Assembly: GCF_008808095.1 (NCBI RefSeq)
Contig: NZ_CP023396.1
Location: 1,488,001-1,552,000 of the forward strand
Length of the DNA stretch: 64,000 bases
From: Pseudoalteromonas ruthenica
GTDB lineage: Bacteria; Pseudomonadota; Gammaproteobacteria; Enterobacterales; Alteromonadaceae
Reading direction: 5' to 3'
The notes below the pieces were generated by a model. It saw only the letters and a list, made by a program, of their open reading frames with translations. It had not been told where the DNA came from and searched no databases. The translations under genes were made by a program, and so were the position numbers. Positions 20,288-35,697 of this stretch are shown piece after piece. Every line of letters begins with the position of its first letter. Position 1 is the first letter of the stretch.

Positions 20288-23200
20288 ATGCTTTCTCAAT
20301 TTTTTATCACCGACCCTGCTCCCGAATTGCTGGTCAATGGCAGCTATGATTGGGCCTTAGTGTTACTTTCGGTCACTGTTGCTATTTTTGCATCTTTCTT
20401 TGCGCTGCAATTAAGGGAATTTGCTCAACAACAACGCCACACCCCATTTTATCGCATGGCACTGCCAGCAAGTGCCGCCGCTTTTGCCGCTGGCGTGTGG
20501 AGCATGCACTTTATCGGAATGCTGGCATTTAGCCTATGCGTCAGCGTCGACTATGATTTCACAGTGACGGTGGTATCATTCATCCCTGTCTTTTTAGCCA
20601 CTGCCTTAGGGTTCCATTTACTCAGTACGAGCGATCCATCTCGAGCCAAGCTTGCGCTCAGTGCCCTGCTGTTGGGCGCCGGCATAGGGGTTATGCATTA
20701 CACGGGTATGGCCGCGATGCGCCTAGGGCCAATGCTAGGCTATGACCCACTTTGGTTTGTTGTCTCTGTATTAGTGGCGGTCATTCTCGCATGGCTCGGC
20801 CTGGCCGCTCATTTATATTTACAACCCACAGGGCGCAGCACTCTAGGGCAAACCGGTTATCGTATTCTCAGCGCCATTGTTATGGGCTGCGCAGTCTCTG
20901 GCATGCATTATACCGGGATGCAAGCGGCACGATTTGTGGCCCAATCCCCGGTGTACAGTGAGCTCACCGATAATAGCCATGTAACCGATCTCGCTCTGAG
21001 TATTGCTATTGTAAGCCTCTTGCTCAGTGGTCTCATTGCTTTATTGCACAGTGTGATGCGCTATCGCTTGGCCCTTCAGCAACAACTTATCACTCAATCA
21101 CGCCTTGAAGCGGTCCTCAATACCGCCGTCGATGGCATTATTACCATTAGCGCGAAAGGCCAAGTACTGAGCTTCAACGCCGGAGCCGAACGTATACTCG
21201 GGTATCATCGCGATGAAGTGATTGGCGAAAACGTAAAAATGCTGATGCCACAAGAAATCGCCAATCAACATGATAATTACTTAAGTGCCTACCAAAGTAC
21301 CGGCATTAAAAACATTATTGGTTCCGGACGTGAGGTCAACGCCGAACATAAAAATGGCGCGCTGATCCCCATTCGTTTGGGGGTTGGTGAAGTCGCTATT
21401 CCCGGACCAAAAGCGCATGTTTGTAGGTTTTATTACTGACTTGAGCGCGCAAAAGGCGATGCAAAATCAGCTTGCCCAACAAGAGCGTCATTATCGCACT
21501 TTGTTAACGAATATGCCCGGCGTGGCTTTTCGCTGCCGTTTAGATAAGCATTGGAGCATGCTCTACATTAGCCCCATCGTAAAACAATTAACCGGCTATG
21601 ATGACCAGCAGTTTATCGACGGCAGTGTTAATTTTGACATGCTTATCTCTGCGCAGCATAGCAACTATGTGCGCGAGCAAATATACAGCGCACTTGCACA
21701 AGGAAAAAAACACTACTCTTTTGAATACCAAATACAGTGTCGCGATGGCAGCCGTAAATGGGTGATTGATAAGGGAACATTTGAGCATACCGAAGGAGAA
21801 GAGCTTTTCATTGCAGGTGTATTGGTCGATATCAGTGAGCGCCAACAAATGGAGCAAGAGCTTGTAAAAGCGAAAGAGAAAGCCGAAGCTGCGGCGGAGA
21901 CAAAGCAAGCCTTTTTAGCCAACATGAGTCATGAAATACGCACGCCCATGAACTCCATCATTGGCTTCTCTGAAGTGCTGCTAGATAGCCCATTGAATAA
22001 ACAGCAGCGTCAGCAACTCACCAACGTATTGCAATCTGCACGCTCTTTATTGCATTTACTCAATGATATTTTAGACTCCGCCAAGCTTGAGCAAGGTAAA
22101 GTGAGTATTGAGTCAGTGCCCTTTAACTTGCTGGCTCTCGTCGACTCTGTGGTCTCCAGCTTTTATCACAGTGCTGAACATAAGCAGCTCTCGGTTGCCC
22201 TGAATATGGATAGTAACCTCGGTGAGCACTATCGCGGCGATCCGCAGCGCTTACGCCAAGTATTAGTCAACTTAATCGGTAACGCAGTAAAATTTACCGA
22301 GCAAGGCAGTGTCACCATCAATGTTCGCGGCGATAATCAAGGTGTCTATTTTGAGGTGGTTGATACTGGCATTGGTATCGCCCCCGAGCGGGTGAGTGCT
22401 ATTTTCAATCCTTTCGAGCAAGCAGACGACAGTACCACGCGGCGTTTTGGCGGCACCGGTCTAGGCACTACCATTAGCCGCCAGCTCGTACAACTTATGG
22501 GCGGGGATATAGGCGTCACCAGCACCTTGGGCCAAGGCAGTACATTTTACTTTACCCTGCCCCTAAAACAGGTGGCGGACGAGCACGTTAATGAGCAGAG
22601 CTCATTGACCCCACTTAGCGAAATGCCTAAATTGCGAATACTGGTGGCTGATGATGTACCGCAAAACCGCGAGCTACTGCAACTACGCCTAACTAAACTC
22701 GGTCATCAAGTAGAGGCAGCTGATGACGGCGAGCAAGCAGTGCAACTGGCCACAAGTAATAATTATGACATTGTGTTGATGGATATTCATATGCCCAAGT
22801 GTGATGGTCTCCAAGCAACCCGACAATTGCGTCAATATGAGCAGCACAACGAGGTTGCTACAACGCCCGTTATTGCTTTAACGGCCAGTGTCATGGGCAG
22901 TGACCGTGAAGCGGCTAAAGCCGCTGGAATGGACGGCTTTGCCAGCAAACCTGTGGTGCTGAGCGATTTACTAACGGAAATAGCCCGCGTTCTCGATATA
23001 GATTTGGCTGCACATGTATTCGCACAAACTAACGCCACCGCCCACGACAGCCAACAGCTGGTCAACGAAACCCAAGGAGCGGAGCTGTGGGGTTCAAAAG
23101 CGCATTACCTCAAGGAACTAAAGCACTTCTATAGGCAGCGCAATGAGCAACTGCGAACACTGAGTAAGTATGATCAGCTCAGCGCCGAACAGCTTGTTGA

Positions 23201-23612
23201 CGTGCATACATTAAAAGGATTAGCCGGTAATCTAGCCCTGCCCAAATTAGCCGATACATTAAAGTCGATTGAACGACAAAAGCAGGTTCAAGACCCTCAT
23301 CGGTTTGCCTTATTCAGCTGTATTGATGAGCTCTATCAATATCTGCAAAACCACACTGACACGCCTAGCAAAGCCGTGAGTAATCACCATAACGATGAGG
23401 ACTTTAAGCAATTATTGCGGGAGGTTGCGCAGTTATGCGATAACTTTGAATATGATAGTGAACACAGTGAACAACTTATTGCGGCAACGCCACAACAATG
23501 GCATAAACAAGTAATGGATATCGCAAATCTCATTAACGAATTCGAATTTGCGGCGGCTAAGGCCGCTATTGAGCAATTACTTGAGCAACTGCAGAGTGTG
23601 CAACATGATTGA
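20288..23612 (+). pseudogene. MHYT-PAS-PAS hybrid histidine kinase, frameshifted copy 1
   Basis: Same gene as the intact copy at 37484-40807, where the domains are described. Here an extra C in CCCGGACC (about 21405-21407) shifts the frame at residue ~373, between the two PAS domains, splitting it into an MHYT-PAS part (20288-21439) and a PAS-HisKA-HATPase-REC-HPt part that continues to 23612. The other copy reads through, so this is most likely a sequencing error at a contig end. The stop codon overlaps the next start by 8 bp. Confidence 0.9.
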
Positions 23613-23877
23613 GACACAAAAGCCGACTCTCCTAGCTGTAGATGATGAGCCGACGAACCTTAAGGTTTTAAATCAAGTATTAGGAAACGACTATCGCCTT
23701 ATATTTGCAAAATCAGGGCCTCAAGCTTTGGAATTAGCTCATAGCAAGCAACCCGCGCTCATTTTACTTGATGTTATGATGCCAGATATGTCTGGCTTTG
23801 AAGTATGTGAACTGTTAAAGCAACGGCCAAGTACGCAGCCGAGGGCACAGCCGTTGTTAATGTCTAACCAGGCATAA
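23605..23877 (+). pseudogene. HD-GYP response regulator, truncated at the repeat junction
   Basis: The first 78 codons (receiver domain with LLDVMMPDM) match the intact gene at 40800-41786. At 23838/23839 the sequence jumps into the antisense of the S9 peptidase gene and the frame ends after 12 unrelated residues. The HD-GYP domain is absent. The truncation is created by the joint itself. Confidence 0.92.
23838..23839. other. Joint between the two 17.2-kb repeat copies
   Basis: Left of the joint the sequence is the HD-GYP gene (…AAGTACGCAG), right of it the antisense of the S9 peptidase gene (CCGAGGGCAC…). In the parent sequences GCAG is followed by GCTATT and CCGAG is preceded by GGCT, so there is no shared base and no insertion sequence, inverted repeat or att-like site at the joint. 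Confidence 0.95.
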
Positions 23878-25464
23878 TTATCGCCCACGTAATCGAGACC
23901 TTTTTGTAGGTCTTGCAGCGGCTTACCTCCCCAATCGCGGAAATAGAGTTGGTAAACGCTTGGCCATAGCCCACCGAGCCGTGAAAATCGATCATCACTA
24001 CGCCATAGCCTTGCGCCGCCCAAAGCTGAGCATTCCAACGACTGTGGAACATATTGCCGAACGAGCCTTGCGGACCCCCATGGACTAAAAATGCCAGTGG
24101 ATAGCGCTTGTTAGCATCGAACTGGGCCGGCTTAACAAGATAACCATATACCTGTTCATCGTTGGCACCACTGAAGCTAAACTGCTCTACGTCACCTAAA
24201 GTCACATCAGCCATTTTTTCTTTATTAACATCACTTAACTGCATTAAGCCGCTGCCATCGCGATTAATACGATAGAGCTCTTTCGGTGAATTCAGAGCAT
24301 GGCGAGAAAACACGATTTGCTCGCCTACAACCTGCACGTCACCGACATAGCCATCGCTGAACACGCTACGGATATCGCCAAACCCGGTGCTGATTTCAAA
24401 TAAGCTGGTCTGACCTAAATCTTTGGCGGTGGCATAAATAGCACGGCCATTGGCACCGAATTGGAAGCTGCTCACACTGCGATCCCACTGTGGTGCCAGT
24501 GCTTTGTTCTCACCAGTGCGCAAATCTAGCAACTGCAAAGTGAACTTGTCTGATTCAAAGCCTGGTTTTGTCGTCGCTTTATAGGCAAGGTAACGGCCGT
24601 CAGCGGAGAAACTGCGGCGCTGCATCCCAAGCTTTGTTTGCTTCGGTGAGGTTGCGAATAGAGCCGCCTTCGATAGCCACTTCAAATAAATCGAAGTTTG
24701 TGCTCCAAGCATTATCCGGGGCTTTAACCTTAGCGCTGAAAACCACCTTGGTGCCATCAGGGCTAATTGCCACTTCTTCCATGCCGGAAAAAGGCTTAGC
24801 AGGCACATCGGTTTGCCACTGTGGGGTGATGTCTTTAACGTCGGTGATCACTTTGTCAGCAAGTTTAGCACTAAATAGATGACGTACTTTATCGTCATTC
24901 CAGTGATCCCAATGCCGCACCATTAAACTGTCATAGACTTGGCCGTTATGGGCCGGTGGATTGGCATCGCGCTCGATAGTGCACGCCAAGGTATCACACT
25001 CGGGATACACATCTAAGCTCAGTACCACGGATTGGTTGTCAGAACTTAAGGTGTAACCCTCGATATCCATGGGTAAGTTGGTAACGGGGCGCGCTTCTCC
25101 GCCGCTAAGGGGCAGTCGCCACAGCTGATTGGAGCCCGAGGGATGATAAAAAGTAGATAGCTTGGCCGTCGCTAGAAAAGCGTACCGCTGTTTCACTGCT
25201 GCTGTCATAGGTTAACCGTGTCGCTTTCGCTAAATTGGCCGAGCCAGCATAACTGCTGCTCACTGCTGATAAGGGCTGCAGATATAAATCGCTGCCCTCG
25301 GGCGTTTTTACACCGTAAACAAGCTGCCTTCCATCACTGGATACCGCCACACTGTGCACTTTATTGAGCTGAGTTAGTTTTTCAACGCTGAGTACTTCAG
25401 CCTGGGCGCTCAGCGCTGAGCCGCCAAGCAACATCACACTGAGGATAGAATTTATTGTTGTCAT
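23839..25464 (-). pseudogene. S9 peptidase, copy 2: truncated and frameshifted
   Basis: N-terminal 542 residues only; the catalytic Ser, Asp and His are missing because the repeat begins just before the Ser codon. Three further frameshifts relative to 6198-8261: one G lost near 23940, one A gained near 24608, two bases lost near 25140. The signal peptide at 25464 is intact. Confidence 0.93.
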
Positions 25465-25477
25465 TGTTTCACTCCAT

Positions 25478-25500
25478 AAAAAAAGAGCGCCAAGGCGCCC
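25478..25500 (-). terminator. Fumarase terminator, copy 2
   Basis: Same stem as 8275-8296, with seven instead of six bases in the T run. Confidence 0.75.
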
Positions 25501-25520
25501 TTCTTAACCGAACCGATGCA

Positions 25521-27043
25521 TTACTTCAACGCACCATCCAATTCTTCAATTTTTGCTTTCCAAATTGCTGGACCTTGGGTGTGAGCATTTGCTCCTTCGC
25601 TGTCCACGGCCACAGTGACCGGCATATCTTCCACTTCAAATTCGTAGATAGCTTCCATACCTAAGTCCTCAAATGCCACCACGCGGGCCTTTTTAATCGC
25701 TTTGGCGACCAGGTAAGCGGCGCCGCCAACAGCCATTAAGTATACCGCCTTGTTGTCTTTTATTGAGGCAACTGTAGCTGGACCGCGTTCAGCCTTACCA
25801 ATCATGCCAATAAGGCCGGTTTTCTCTAGCATCACGTCGGTGAATTTATCCATACGGGTCGAGGTAGTGGGTCCTGCGGGGCCGACGACTTCATCGCCCA
25901 CCGCATCCACAGGGCCCACGTAGTAAATAAATTTATTGGTAAAGTCAACCCCCTCAGGCAAGCCTTCACCGCTTTCAATCATTCCTTGCAAACGCTTGTG
26001 GCCGCATCACGACCAGTCAGAATTTTACCGCTAAGCAGCACGGTTTCACCCATCTTCCAGTCTTGGATATCATCCTTGTTAAGGGTATCAAGATTAACGC
26101 GACGGGTGTCTTCGCCTACTTCCCAGGTCACTTCTGGCCAGTCTTCTAGTTTCGGCGGCTGCAAATCGGCGGGACCCGAGCCATCAAGAGTAAAGTGCAC
26201 ATGACGAGTCGCCGCACAGTTGGGGATCATCACCACAGGCTTTGACGCCGCATGAGTGGGCGCGGTCTTCACCTTTACGTCTACGACGGTGGTTAAACCA
26301 CCGAGCCCCTGGGCACCAATACCGAGCTTGTTAGCTCGCTCAAAAATCTCCAAGCGCATTTTCTCTTCGGTCGTTTCAGCCCCTCGTTCGATCAGCTCAT
26401 GAATATCCACAGGGTCCATCAACGACTCTTTGGCCAATACCGCTGCTTTTTCCGCAGTGCCGCCAATACCGATACCTAACATACCCGGTGGACACCAACC
26501 AGCGCCCATTGTTGGTAAGTTTTTTCTACCCACTCGGCAACATCATCGGAAGGGTTCAACATCACCATCTTGGTTTTGTTCTCAGAGCCGCCGCCTTTAG
26601 CCGCAATCATCACTTCTACTTCATTGCCTGGCACCATATCAATGTGCACCACGGACGGGGTGTTATCTTGGTATTTTTTCGACTGCCAGCAGGGTCGGCA
26701 ACAATCGATGCACGCAACGGGTTATCTGGATTGGTGTAGGCACGACGCGTTCCCTCATCCACCATTTGCTGCACCGTCATGTCGGTTTGATCCCACCGCA
26801 CATCCATACCAACTTTAACAAAACAAGTAACAATGCCGGTATCTTGGCACAGTGGGCGTTTGCCCTCGGCAGACATACGAGAATTAATAAGGATCTGCGC
26901 AATGGCGTCTTTGGCCGCCTTGCTTTGCTCTTTGTTATAGGCTTTTTCTAAAGCTTGAACAAAGTCTAGCGGTGATAAAAAGAAATATACTGCAGCGCAT
27001 CGGCAATGCTGTCGATAAAATCTTGCTGGCGAATAGTGCTCAT
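25521..27043 (-). pseudogene. Fumarate hydratase class I, copy 2 with five frameshifts
   Basis: Matches 8317-9843 but lacks single bases near 25999 (GGG to GG), 26518 (GG to G), 26668 (TTT to TT) and 26972 (GGG to GG), each shifting the frame, so it is split into several fragments; the start and stop codons are preserved. By my comparison four such losses lie inside the gene. No substitution noticed. Confidence 0.9.
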
Positions 27044-27197
27044 GATTAATCCTTCCTACTGGGTCACACCTTCAGTTAATACATAAGTCGGTGCGACGAC
27101 TCGGTGACGTGTGCACGGTTAGACCGCGTCTTCTGATAAAGTGTAACTTATGATAACCTCCCTGCCCGTTTCGGGCTAGTTCTTCGAGTTGAAGATA

Positions 27198-28547
27198 ATG
27201 ACAAATTCGCAATTACATTGCCGTAAATTGGCGCTTTCATCCTCGCCGTGTGAGGTGTTTGCCCAATTACACCATCTCCAAGGGGCGGTTTTTCTTGACT
27301 CTGCTAGTGCAGCGCACGTCAATAGCCGCTTCGATATCTTAGTGATTGAGCCTGAAGCGACGCTCAGCGTCGAGCACAACAAGGTATACCTAGACGGCGT
27401 TGAGCTGCATCAGGAGGTGTTCGCCTATATGCAGCAACGCCTAGCTAGCCTGTGCACGCAATCCCCGGCGCATGACCTGCCTTTTAGTGGCGGCTGGCTT
27501 GGCTACTTTGGCTATGATTTAGGACGCACCCTCGAGCGCCTACCCAGCTTAGCGGCGGACGATATTGCCTTGGCGCAGATGCAACTGGGCCTTTATCTTG
27601 ATGCCTTAATTTACGATAAAGCGGCCAGCCAATGGTATTATATTGCCCAGCCAACGGTGGATGTCGAAGCCCGTTTACAGCGTTACCTGCAGCCACCCGC
27701 CGCCGCAAACGCAGGTAAATTTGCCTTAACCAGTGACTGGGCCTCCAATATGAGCCAAGCGCAATATGCCGATAAATTTACAAAGATACAGGACTATTTG
27801 CGCAGCGGCGACTGCTATCAGATCAACCTGGCACAGCGCTTCAGTGCCACATATCAGGGCTGCGAATGGCAAGCCTATCGCCGTTTACGCAGCCACAACA
27901 GCGCCCCCTTTTCTGCTTTTATGCGTTTACCGCAAGGCTGCATTTTATCCATTTCGCCAGAGCGCTTTATCGAAGTGCACCACAATCAGGTCGAAAGCAA
28001 ACCGATTAAAGGCACGCTGCCGCGCAGCAGTGACCCTAAAAAAGATCAAGCCTTGGCAGCACAGTTGGCAAGCTCCCCCAAAGACGCGCCGAGAACGTCA
28101 TGATTGTCGATTTACTGCGTAATGACCTCGGCAAGGTTGCGAAACCGGGCTCGGTGCATGTGCCCTCACTTTTTGCCATAGAGAGCTTCCCCGCTGTCCA
28201 TCATTTAGTCAGTACCGTGCAGTCGCAATTGGCTGAGGGCAAAACGGGCGCTCGACCAACTGAAGGCCGCATTCCCGGGTGGCTCTATTACCGGTGCCCC
28301 AAAAATCCGGGCGATGGAAATCATTGAAGAGCTCGAACCACATCGGCGCAGTGCCTATTGTGGTTCAATTGGCTACATTAGCGCCTGCGGTGATATGGAC
28401 ACCAGTATCACCATTCGTACCTTAGTGGCCAAAGACAATACCCTACATTGCTGGGCCGGTGGTGGCATTGTTGCCGACTCAGATGTTGCCTCTGAGTACC
28501 AAGAGACTTACGATAAGGTAAATAAAATCTTACCGGTATTGACGTGA
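27198..28547 (+). pseudogene. pabB: pabB, copy 2 with two compensating frameshifts
   Basis: Identical to 9998-11347 except for a lost C near 28085 (start of the RAENVMIVDLLRN motif) and a gained G near 28247. Between them about 54 codons are read in the wrong frame, interrupted by stops, so the conserved central motif is destroyed while both ends are intact. Confidence 0.9.
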
Positions 28548-29137
28548 TAAAATCACCCCATGCGGCGCTCTCATGCGCTCAGGTTATTGCGCGGTTTAAT
28601 CTCAGTGCCGCGCCCTCCAGCTTTGTTCCAATCCACCCAAAGCGCCGTAGCGCCGTGGTTATGCTGCTCTCAGAGTCTGAGCACGGAGCACAAGTGTTGC
28701 TGTGTAAACGCGGCGCCCATCTGCGCCATCATCCCAGCCAACTGTGCTTTCCAGGAGGAAAGCAAGAGCGCGAAGATAAGACGCTTGCCCACACCGCCCT
28801 ACGAGAGCTGCACGAGGAGCTAAATATAGACAGCAAAGATGTCACCATCATCGGCCGTCTCGATGAGGTGAGCACCCTCAATGATATGAGTATTACGCCG
28901 TATCTAGCACAGCTACGCGCCGGTGCCCGTTGGCAAATTGATCAAAATGAGGTCGAAGCCGCATTTTTTGTGCCTCTGGCTGAACTATTGGCAACCCAAA
29001 ACTGGCAGTCTCTGCGGGTCGAGCGGCAAAAAAAAACCTCCACTTTCGCGTTTTTAAAACCCCTTATGGTCTGCTGTGGGGAGCAACCGAGCGAATTATT
29101 GAGCGCTTTACGAAGCGCCTTTGGTCCGATCAGCTAA
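28544..29137 (+). CDS. nudL: NUDIX CoA diphosphatase-like NudL, copy 2 with altered C-terminal stretch
   Basis: Same length (197 residues) as 11344-11937. One base is lost near 29030 and one gained near 29119, so about 30 residues near the C-terminus differ (LHFRVFKTPYG is replaced by STFAFLKPLMV) and the frame then returns for the final GPIS. The NUDIX box is intact. I treat it as an error-bearing duplicate rather than a paralogue. Confidence 0.75.
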   Translation: MIKSPHAALSCAQVIARFNLSAAPSSFVPIHPKRRSAVVMLLSESEHGAQVLLCKRGAHLRHHPSQLCFPGGKQEREDKTLAHTALRELHEELNIDSKDVTIIGRLDEVSTLNDMSITPYLAQLRAGARWQIDQNEVEAAFFVPLAELLATQNWQSLRVERQKKTSTFAFLKPLMVCCGEQPSELLSALRSAFGPIS

Positions 29138-29203
29138 AATTAGTGTACAGAGGATTACATCCCTGGTGTTTAACGTTATGATGGGCGCCCGTTCAAAGGC
29201 AAT

Positions 29204-31625
<2,422 letters not shown>

Positions 31626-31955
31626 GGTCGTTGTTACTTTCTATTATTATTTTACTTGCGATTGCACCAGGCGTTATACGCAGTGGCCTAGACCCTAATC
31701 TTCCTGGTGAATGGGAAGGCAAATCAACACCTTGAGCCATCTTCTTATACATTTTAGCTATTGCGATTAGCTAGGCTAGCACATTTAATTATGTCTCGGT
31801 ACTGGTTGATTTATGTTCAAGGCTGCGATGTTCTCCTATACTCTTATTTTATTTAATGTTATTTCATGAATTTAACGTGTATTACTACCCCAACCTAGGT
31901 TCTTTCGGTTAAGATGGGTGGTAATTGGGCAACTCAATGAGTAAGAGATCGGGGT

Positions 31956-32719
31956 ATGATAGTCTCTATCATTATTATGTTATTGTCGCGCTTATCGTTA
32001 TTGCGGTTTGGGTAAGTGCAGTGCAACAGCATAAAGAAAAGCAAGAAGCTCAGCGCCGCCAAGAGCTCGCAAAGCAGAAAAAAATAATAGAAGAGACGGA
32101 AGAAGTGCTGGTCAACAGTGTCAATATCCCGTTATCTAATAATGTGATGATGATTCTTTATCGTCGAATTCACGATGCGCTTGCCGCCATGGTTGAGTTG
32201 TCACCCTCCTCGAAAGAGCTTAAATCTCGGCTTAATGATGCAAAAACTCGCTTAATCAGTGGCGTTGATGAGAGCGCCAATATGGGCGAGAACTTTGTTC
32301 TTCCCGATCATGACAAACAGCTTATTTCATTGATACAGGGAATAAAGAAGCTGCGTACCATCATGCGCTCTGAACACAGCAAGGGCAAAATCGATACCCC
32401 TGTGTTTATGCAAGAGGACAAAACCTTTGAGCGCCTGCAATTAAAGATAAATATTGAAAGCCAAATTAAGCGCGGCGTGGCTGCAAGAAACGCCAATATG
32501 GTTGGCTCGGCACGGCAGTATTTCGAAAAGGCGTATGCCACAATTACCGCCCTGAATTACAGCGACGACTATGTCACAAATAAGAAAAATCAGCTTGAGG
32601 ATTATCTCAACGAGATCAGCTCTGAGTTGAAAGCCTCTAACGCCTCCGCCCGTAAAAAACGTGAAGAGGAAGAAAAAGACGATTTGGATGTGTTATTCGC
32701 GCCAAAGAAAAAGTGGTAA
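31956..32719 (+). pseudogene. Membrane-anchored coiled-coil protein, copy 2 frameshifted in the anchor
   Basis: Matches 14760-15524. One A is lost near 31981, inside the N-terminal membrane helix, and another just upstream of the start codon. An alternative upstream ATG at 31925 gives an open frame that lacks the proper hydrophobic start. The rest is identical. Confidence 0.85.
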
Positions 32720-33076
32720 CAGCGTAAATCAAGCTATAACAGATAGGCCGATATCAAACTTCGCCTATCTGCTGCCTGTACCGGGCCATGCAGGGTAAAT
32801 ACCTTACGTAAAATCTGCCCACTACCTTCAATCATTGAGCCATACATACCATCCAGCTGTGTGTGCGAACACCCAAACCAAACTCTCCATAATGCTGCGC
32901 CGGTACGCAGGGCTAGCCATGATCTGAGTGTGCTGAAGTACAACTACGAAGTGCGACGTCAAGGAGCGACAATTGACAATAGAGGCTGGTTTTTTTGAAG
33001 CTCGTTGGCTCATACAAAAAATAAAGGCACAGCGTCATAGCTGTGCCTTTTTAGCTGTTATATATGACCTTGCTTA
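32720..33076. other. Non-coding region, duplicate of 15525-15880
   Basis: Same hairpins as copy 1, with one extra T in a T run near 32996. No gene seen. Confidence 0.5.
33023..33052. terminator. Bidirectional terminator, copy 2
   Basis: Exact duplicate of the 11-bp stem at 15827-15856. Confidence 0.8.
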
Positions 33077-34368
33077 CTAAGATAAAAACATGAACTTAAG
33101 CAAAAATAGTACTGTTAGAATCCACACACTCAAGCTAATCTCCGCCCCCTTATTACACACTAATTTCACCGCCGTATAGGCGATAAAGCCAAGGGCAATG
33201 CCGTGGGCAATGGAAAAAGTTAACGGCGTCATCAACAGCACCACGGCAACTGGAATCGCATCTGTCATATCATCCCAATCAACCAGCTTAAGGTTTTGCA
33301 GCATGAGCACCGAGACATACAAAATCGCACCCGCTGTTGCATAAGCTGGAACCATGGCTGCCAAAGGAGCAAAAAACATCATCAGTAGGAAGCAACAGCC
33401 ACCACCACAGCTGTTAAGCCTGTACGCCCACCCACTGACACACCGGATACCGACTCGATGTAGGAAGTGGTCGTAGAGGTGCCGAGCATAGAGCCTGCAA
33501 TTGTCGCTGTACTATCGGCACTCAGTGCTCGACCCAAACGTGGCATGCGCCCTTGCTCATCGGCCAATCCCGCTTTTTGCGTTACCGCCACCAAGGTGCC
33601 TGAGGTGTCGAACAAATCCACAAACAAGAATGCGAAAATGACACTGAGCATGGATAACTCTAACGCCGAGGCAAAGTCTAATTGCATAAAGGTAGGAGCG
33701 ATGGACGGTGGCGCTGAGATCACCCCTTGATATTCAACCAGCCCCAGAGATAACGCAATGCCTGTAACCAACATAATACTGATCAATACGCCGCTTTTGA
33801 TATCACGATACAACAACGCCGCTATTACGAAAAAGCTCAGGATAGCGAGCAAAGGCCCACTGCTGGTAATATCACCCATCTGTACGAGCGTGGCTGGACT
33901 GGCAACAACAATACCCGCGTTTTTCAGTGCAATGAGCGCCAGAAAAGCGCCAATCCCCGTGGCGATAGCGCGCTTAAGTACCAGTGGAATGGCATTGATT
34001 ATCCACTCTCTGACTTTAAATAGGCTCAACGCTAAAAAGATACACCCCGACATAAATACCGCCGCTAAAGCCGCCTGCCAGGTGTAACCCATACCTAATA
34101 CTACGCCGTAGGTAAAAAATGCATTTAAGCCCATGCCTGGCGCTAATGCCAACGGATAATTCGCCCAAAAACCCATAATGAAGCAACCGATAGCAGCAGC
34201 AATACAGGTTGCGACAAATGCTGCCCCTTGGTCCATTCCCGCCTCTGCTAGCATTGCCGGGTTGACAAACACGATGTACACCATGGTGATAAAGGTCGTG
34301 AGTCCTGCGATAACCTCGCGCTTAACGGAGCTTCCATGCGATTTTATTTTGAACAGTCTTTCGAACAT
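33077..34368 (-). pseudogene. Purine permease, copy 2 frameshifted
   Basis: Matches 15881-17173 but lacks one C near 33400 (CCC to CC), in the middle of a membrane segment at residue ~323. The N-terminal 322 residues and the C-terminal 100 are identical to copy 1. This is the last frameshift on the left side of copy 2. Confidence 0.9.
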
Positions 34369-34539
34369 AGGAGTAAACAATGATACGTAAAATAGAAGCG
34401 GCGGATACTAGCATAAATGCGGACAAATGACCGCATGTTTACACAGCAATATTGGCACCGAAACACGGCTTTAGCTTCTTCGGTATCGCTAAGCGTTTAA
34501 AGCAACAAACAAGACGTTTAAAAAAGAAACAAAAAAAAC

Positions 34540-34595
34540 TTGCACTGAATAACTGTATAAACTACTGTATACACATACTGTATAAAACACTGTAT
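34540..34595 (+). promoter_or_regulatory. SOS-type operator region, copy 2
   Basis: Exact duplicate of the four CTGTAT repeats at 17345-17400. Confidence 0.6.
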
Positions 34596-34625
34596 ATGGT
34601 TCACAAAATCCACAGCGAGGCAATT

Positions 34626-35075
34626 ATGTTACATACAGCAAGTGTTCGTCATGTTAAAAGCTATCAGCAAGATAACCCTAATGTGATCAATATCGTAAAA
34701 ACTGAGGATGAGATCTCTGCAACATTTGAGATGCTTAAAATCGTTCATCGCTACAATCAAAATAATGGCTGGACGCTATTAGTCGCCCCTGACAATGTGC
34801 CTAGCCGTCACCTATTGGACGCTTGCTCTATCGACACGAATAAATTGCTGGTAATTCGGGCTAAACATGTTGTTGATATGGAGTACATGCTTAATTGTGC
34901 GCTGCAAAATGGCCGTTTTGCGGCGGTGATCACCTGGACGGACATTTTAAAACAGCAACAACTCGAAGCCTTACAACTTAATACCCACCAAGCTAAAGCA
35001 CAGCTTTACTGTTTCACTACCGAGCATAACGCCAGCGAACAAACAACTGTGCCCTCGCAGTTACAAGTCTGCTAA
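34626..35075 (+). CDS. sulA: SulA-like protein, copy 2
   Basis: Identical to the gene at 17431-17880, with the same operator region. If the duplication were real the cell would carry two doses of this division inhibitor. Confidence 0.72.
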   Translation: MLHTASVRHVKSYQQDNPNVINIVKTEDEISATFEMLKIVHRYNQNNGWTLLVAPDNVPSRHLLDACSIDTNKLLVIRAKHVVDMEYMLNCALQNGRFAAVITWTDILKQQQLEALQLNTHQAKAQLYCFTTEHNASEQTTVPSQLQVC

Positions 35076-35110
35076 TATATTGGCGTGATTCCTTGTAGTT
35101 AGAAAATGCG

Positions 35111-35569
35111 ATGTGCCATTGTGGATTGCCGCAGCCTTTTGCTGATTGCTGCGGCCGGTTTGTAAGTAGAGCTATTGATGCCCCCGACGCCCAGAGCCTC
35201 ATGCGCTCTCGTTATAGTGCATTTTGTGAACAAGCTATTGATTACTTATGTTTTACCTGCTCAGAGAAAGCCCTAGAACAAAACCCCAGAGATGAAGTGG
35301 CTGAATTTGCCCAAGCTGCGCATTTTGTACGCTTACACATAATGGATTATGAGCCTGGCGATGCTTTGGCCTATGTTGAATTTAAGGCTTTTTACATCAT
35401 TGCTGACACCCTTCACTGTATTCATGAACGCTCACAGTTCATTCAACGCCACCACCAATGGAAATACGACAGCGGACGGTTGTTTGAAGCCGCTGATGTA
35501 AAGCTTAAACGCAACGATCCCTGCCCATGCTTAAGTGGCAATAAATTCAAAAAATGCTGTATGCCTTGA
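35111..35569 (+). CDS. ychJ: YchJ-family protein, copy 2
   Basis: Identical to 17916-18374, including the SEC-C motif. Confidence 0.9.
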   Translation: MCHCGLPQPFADCCGRFVSRAIDAPDAQSLMRSRYSAFCEQAIDYLCFTCSEKALEQNPRDEVAEFAQAAHFVRLHIMDYEPGDALAYVEFKAFYIIADTLHCIHERSQFIQRHHQWKYDSGRLFEAADVKLKRNDPCPCLSGNKFKKCCMP

Positions 35570-35697
35570 TGTGATGCCGCCGCCCGGTGGCAGCTTTAGG
35601 TATTCGCTTAATTAGTACAAGAAACCCTTGGCTCGCACCTGCTATTGCACCCTGATTAGCGCGCTCTGACTGGCCAAACGCCATTATGCGCAGGCCA

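Noticed and set aside
23605..25464. A fusion of a receiver domain with an antisense S9 peptidase fragment as a new gene
   Set aside because: The reading frame across the joint gives only 12 extra residues, and the joint itself is probably artificial.
28544..29137. A NudL paralogue with a diverged C-terminus
   Set aside because: The difference is exactly explained by one lost and one gained base at homopolymers; the DNA is otherwise identical to copy 1.
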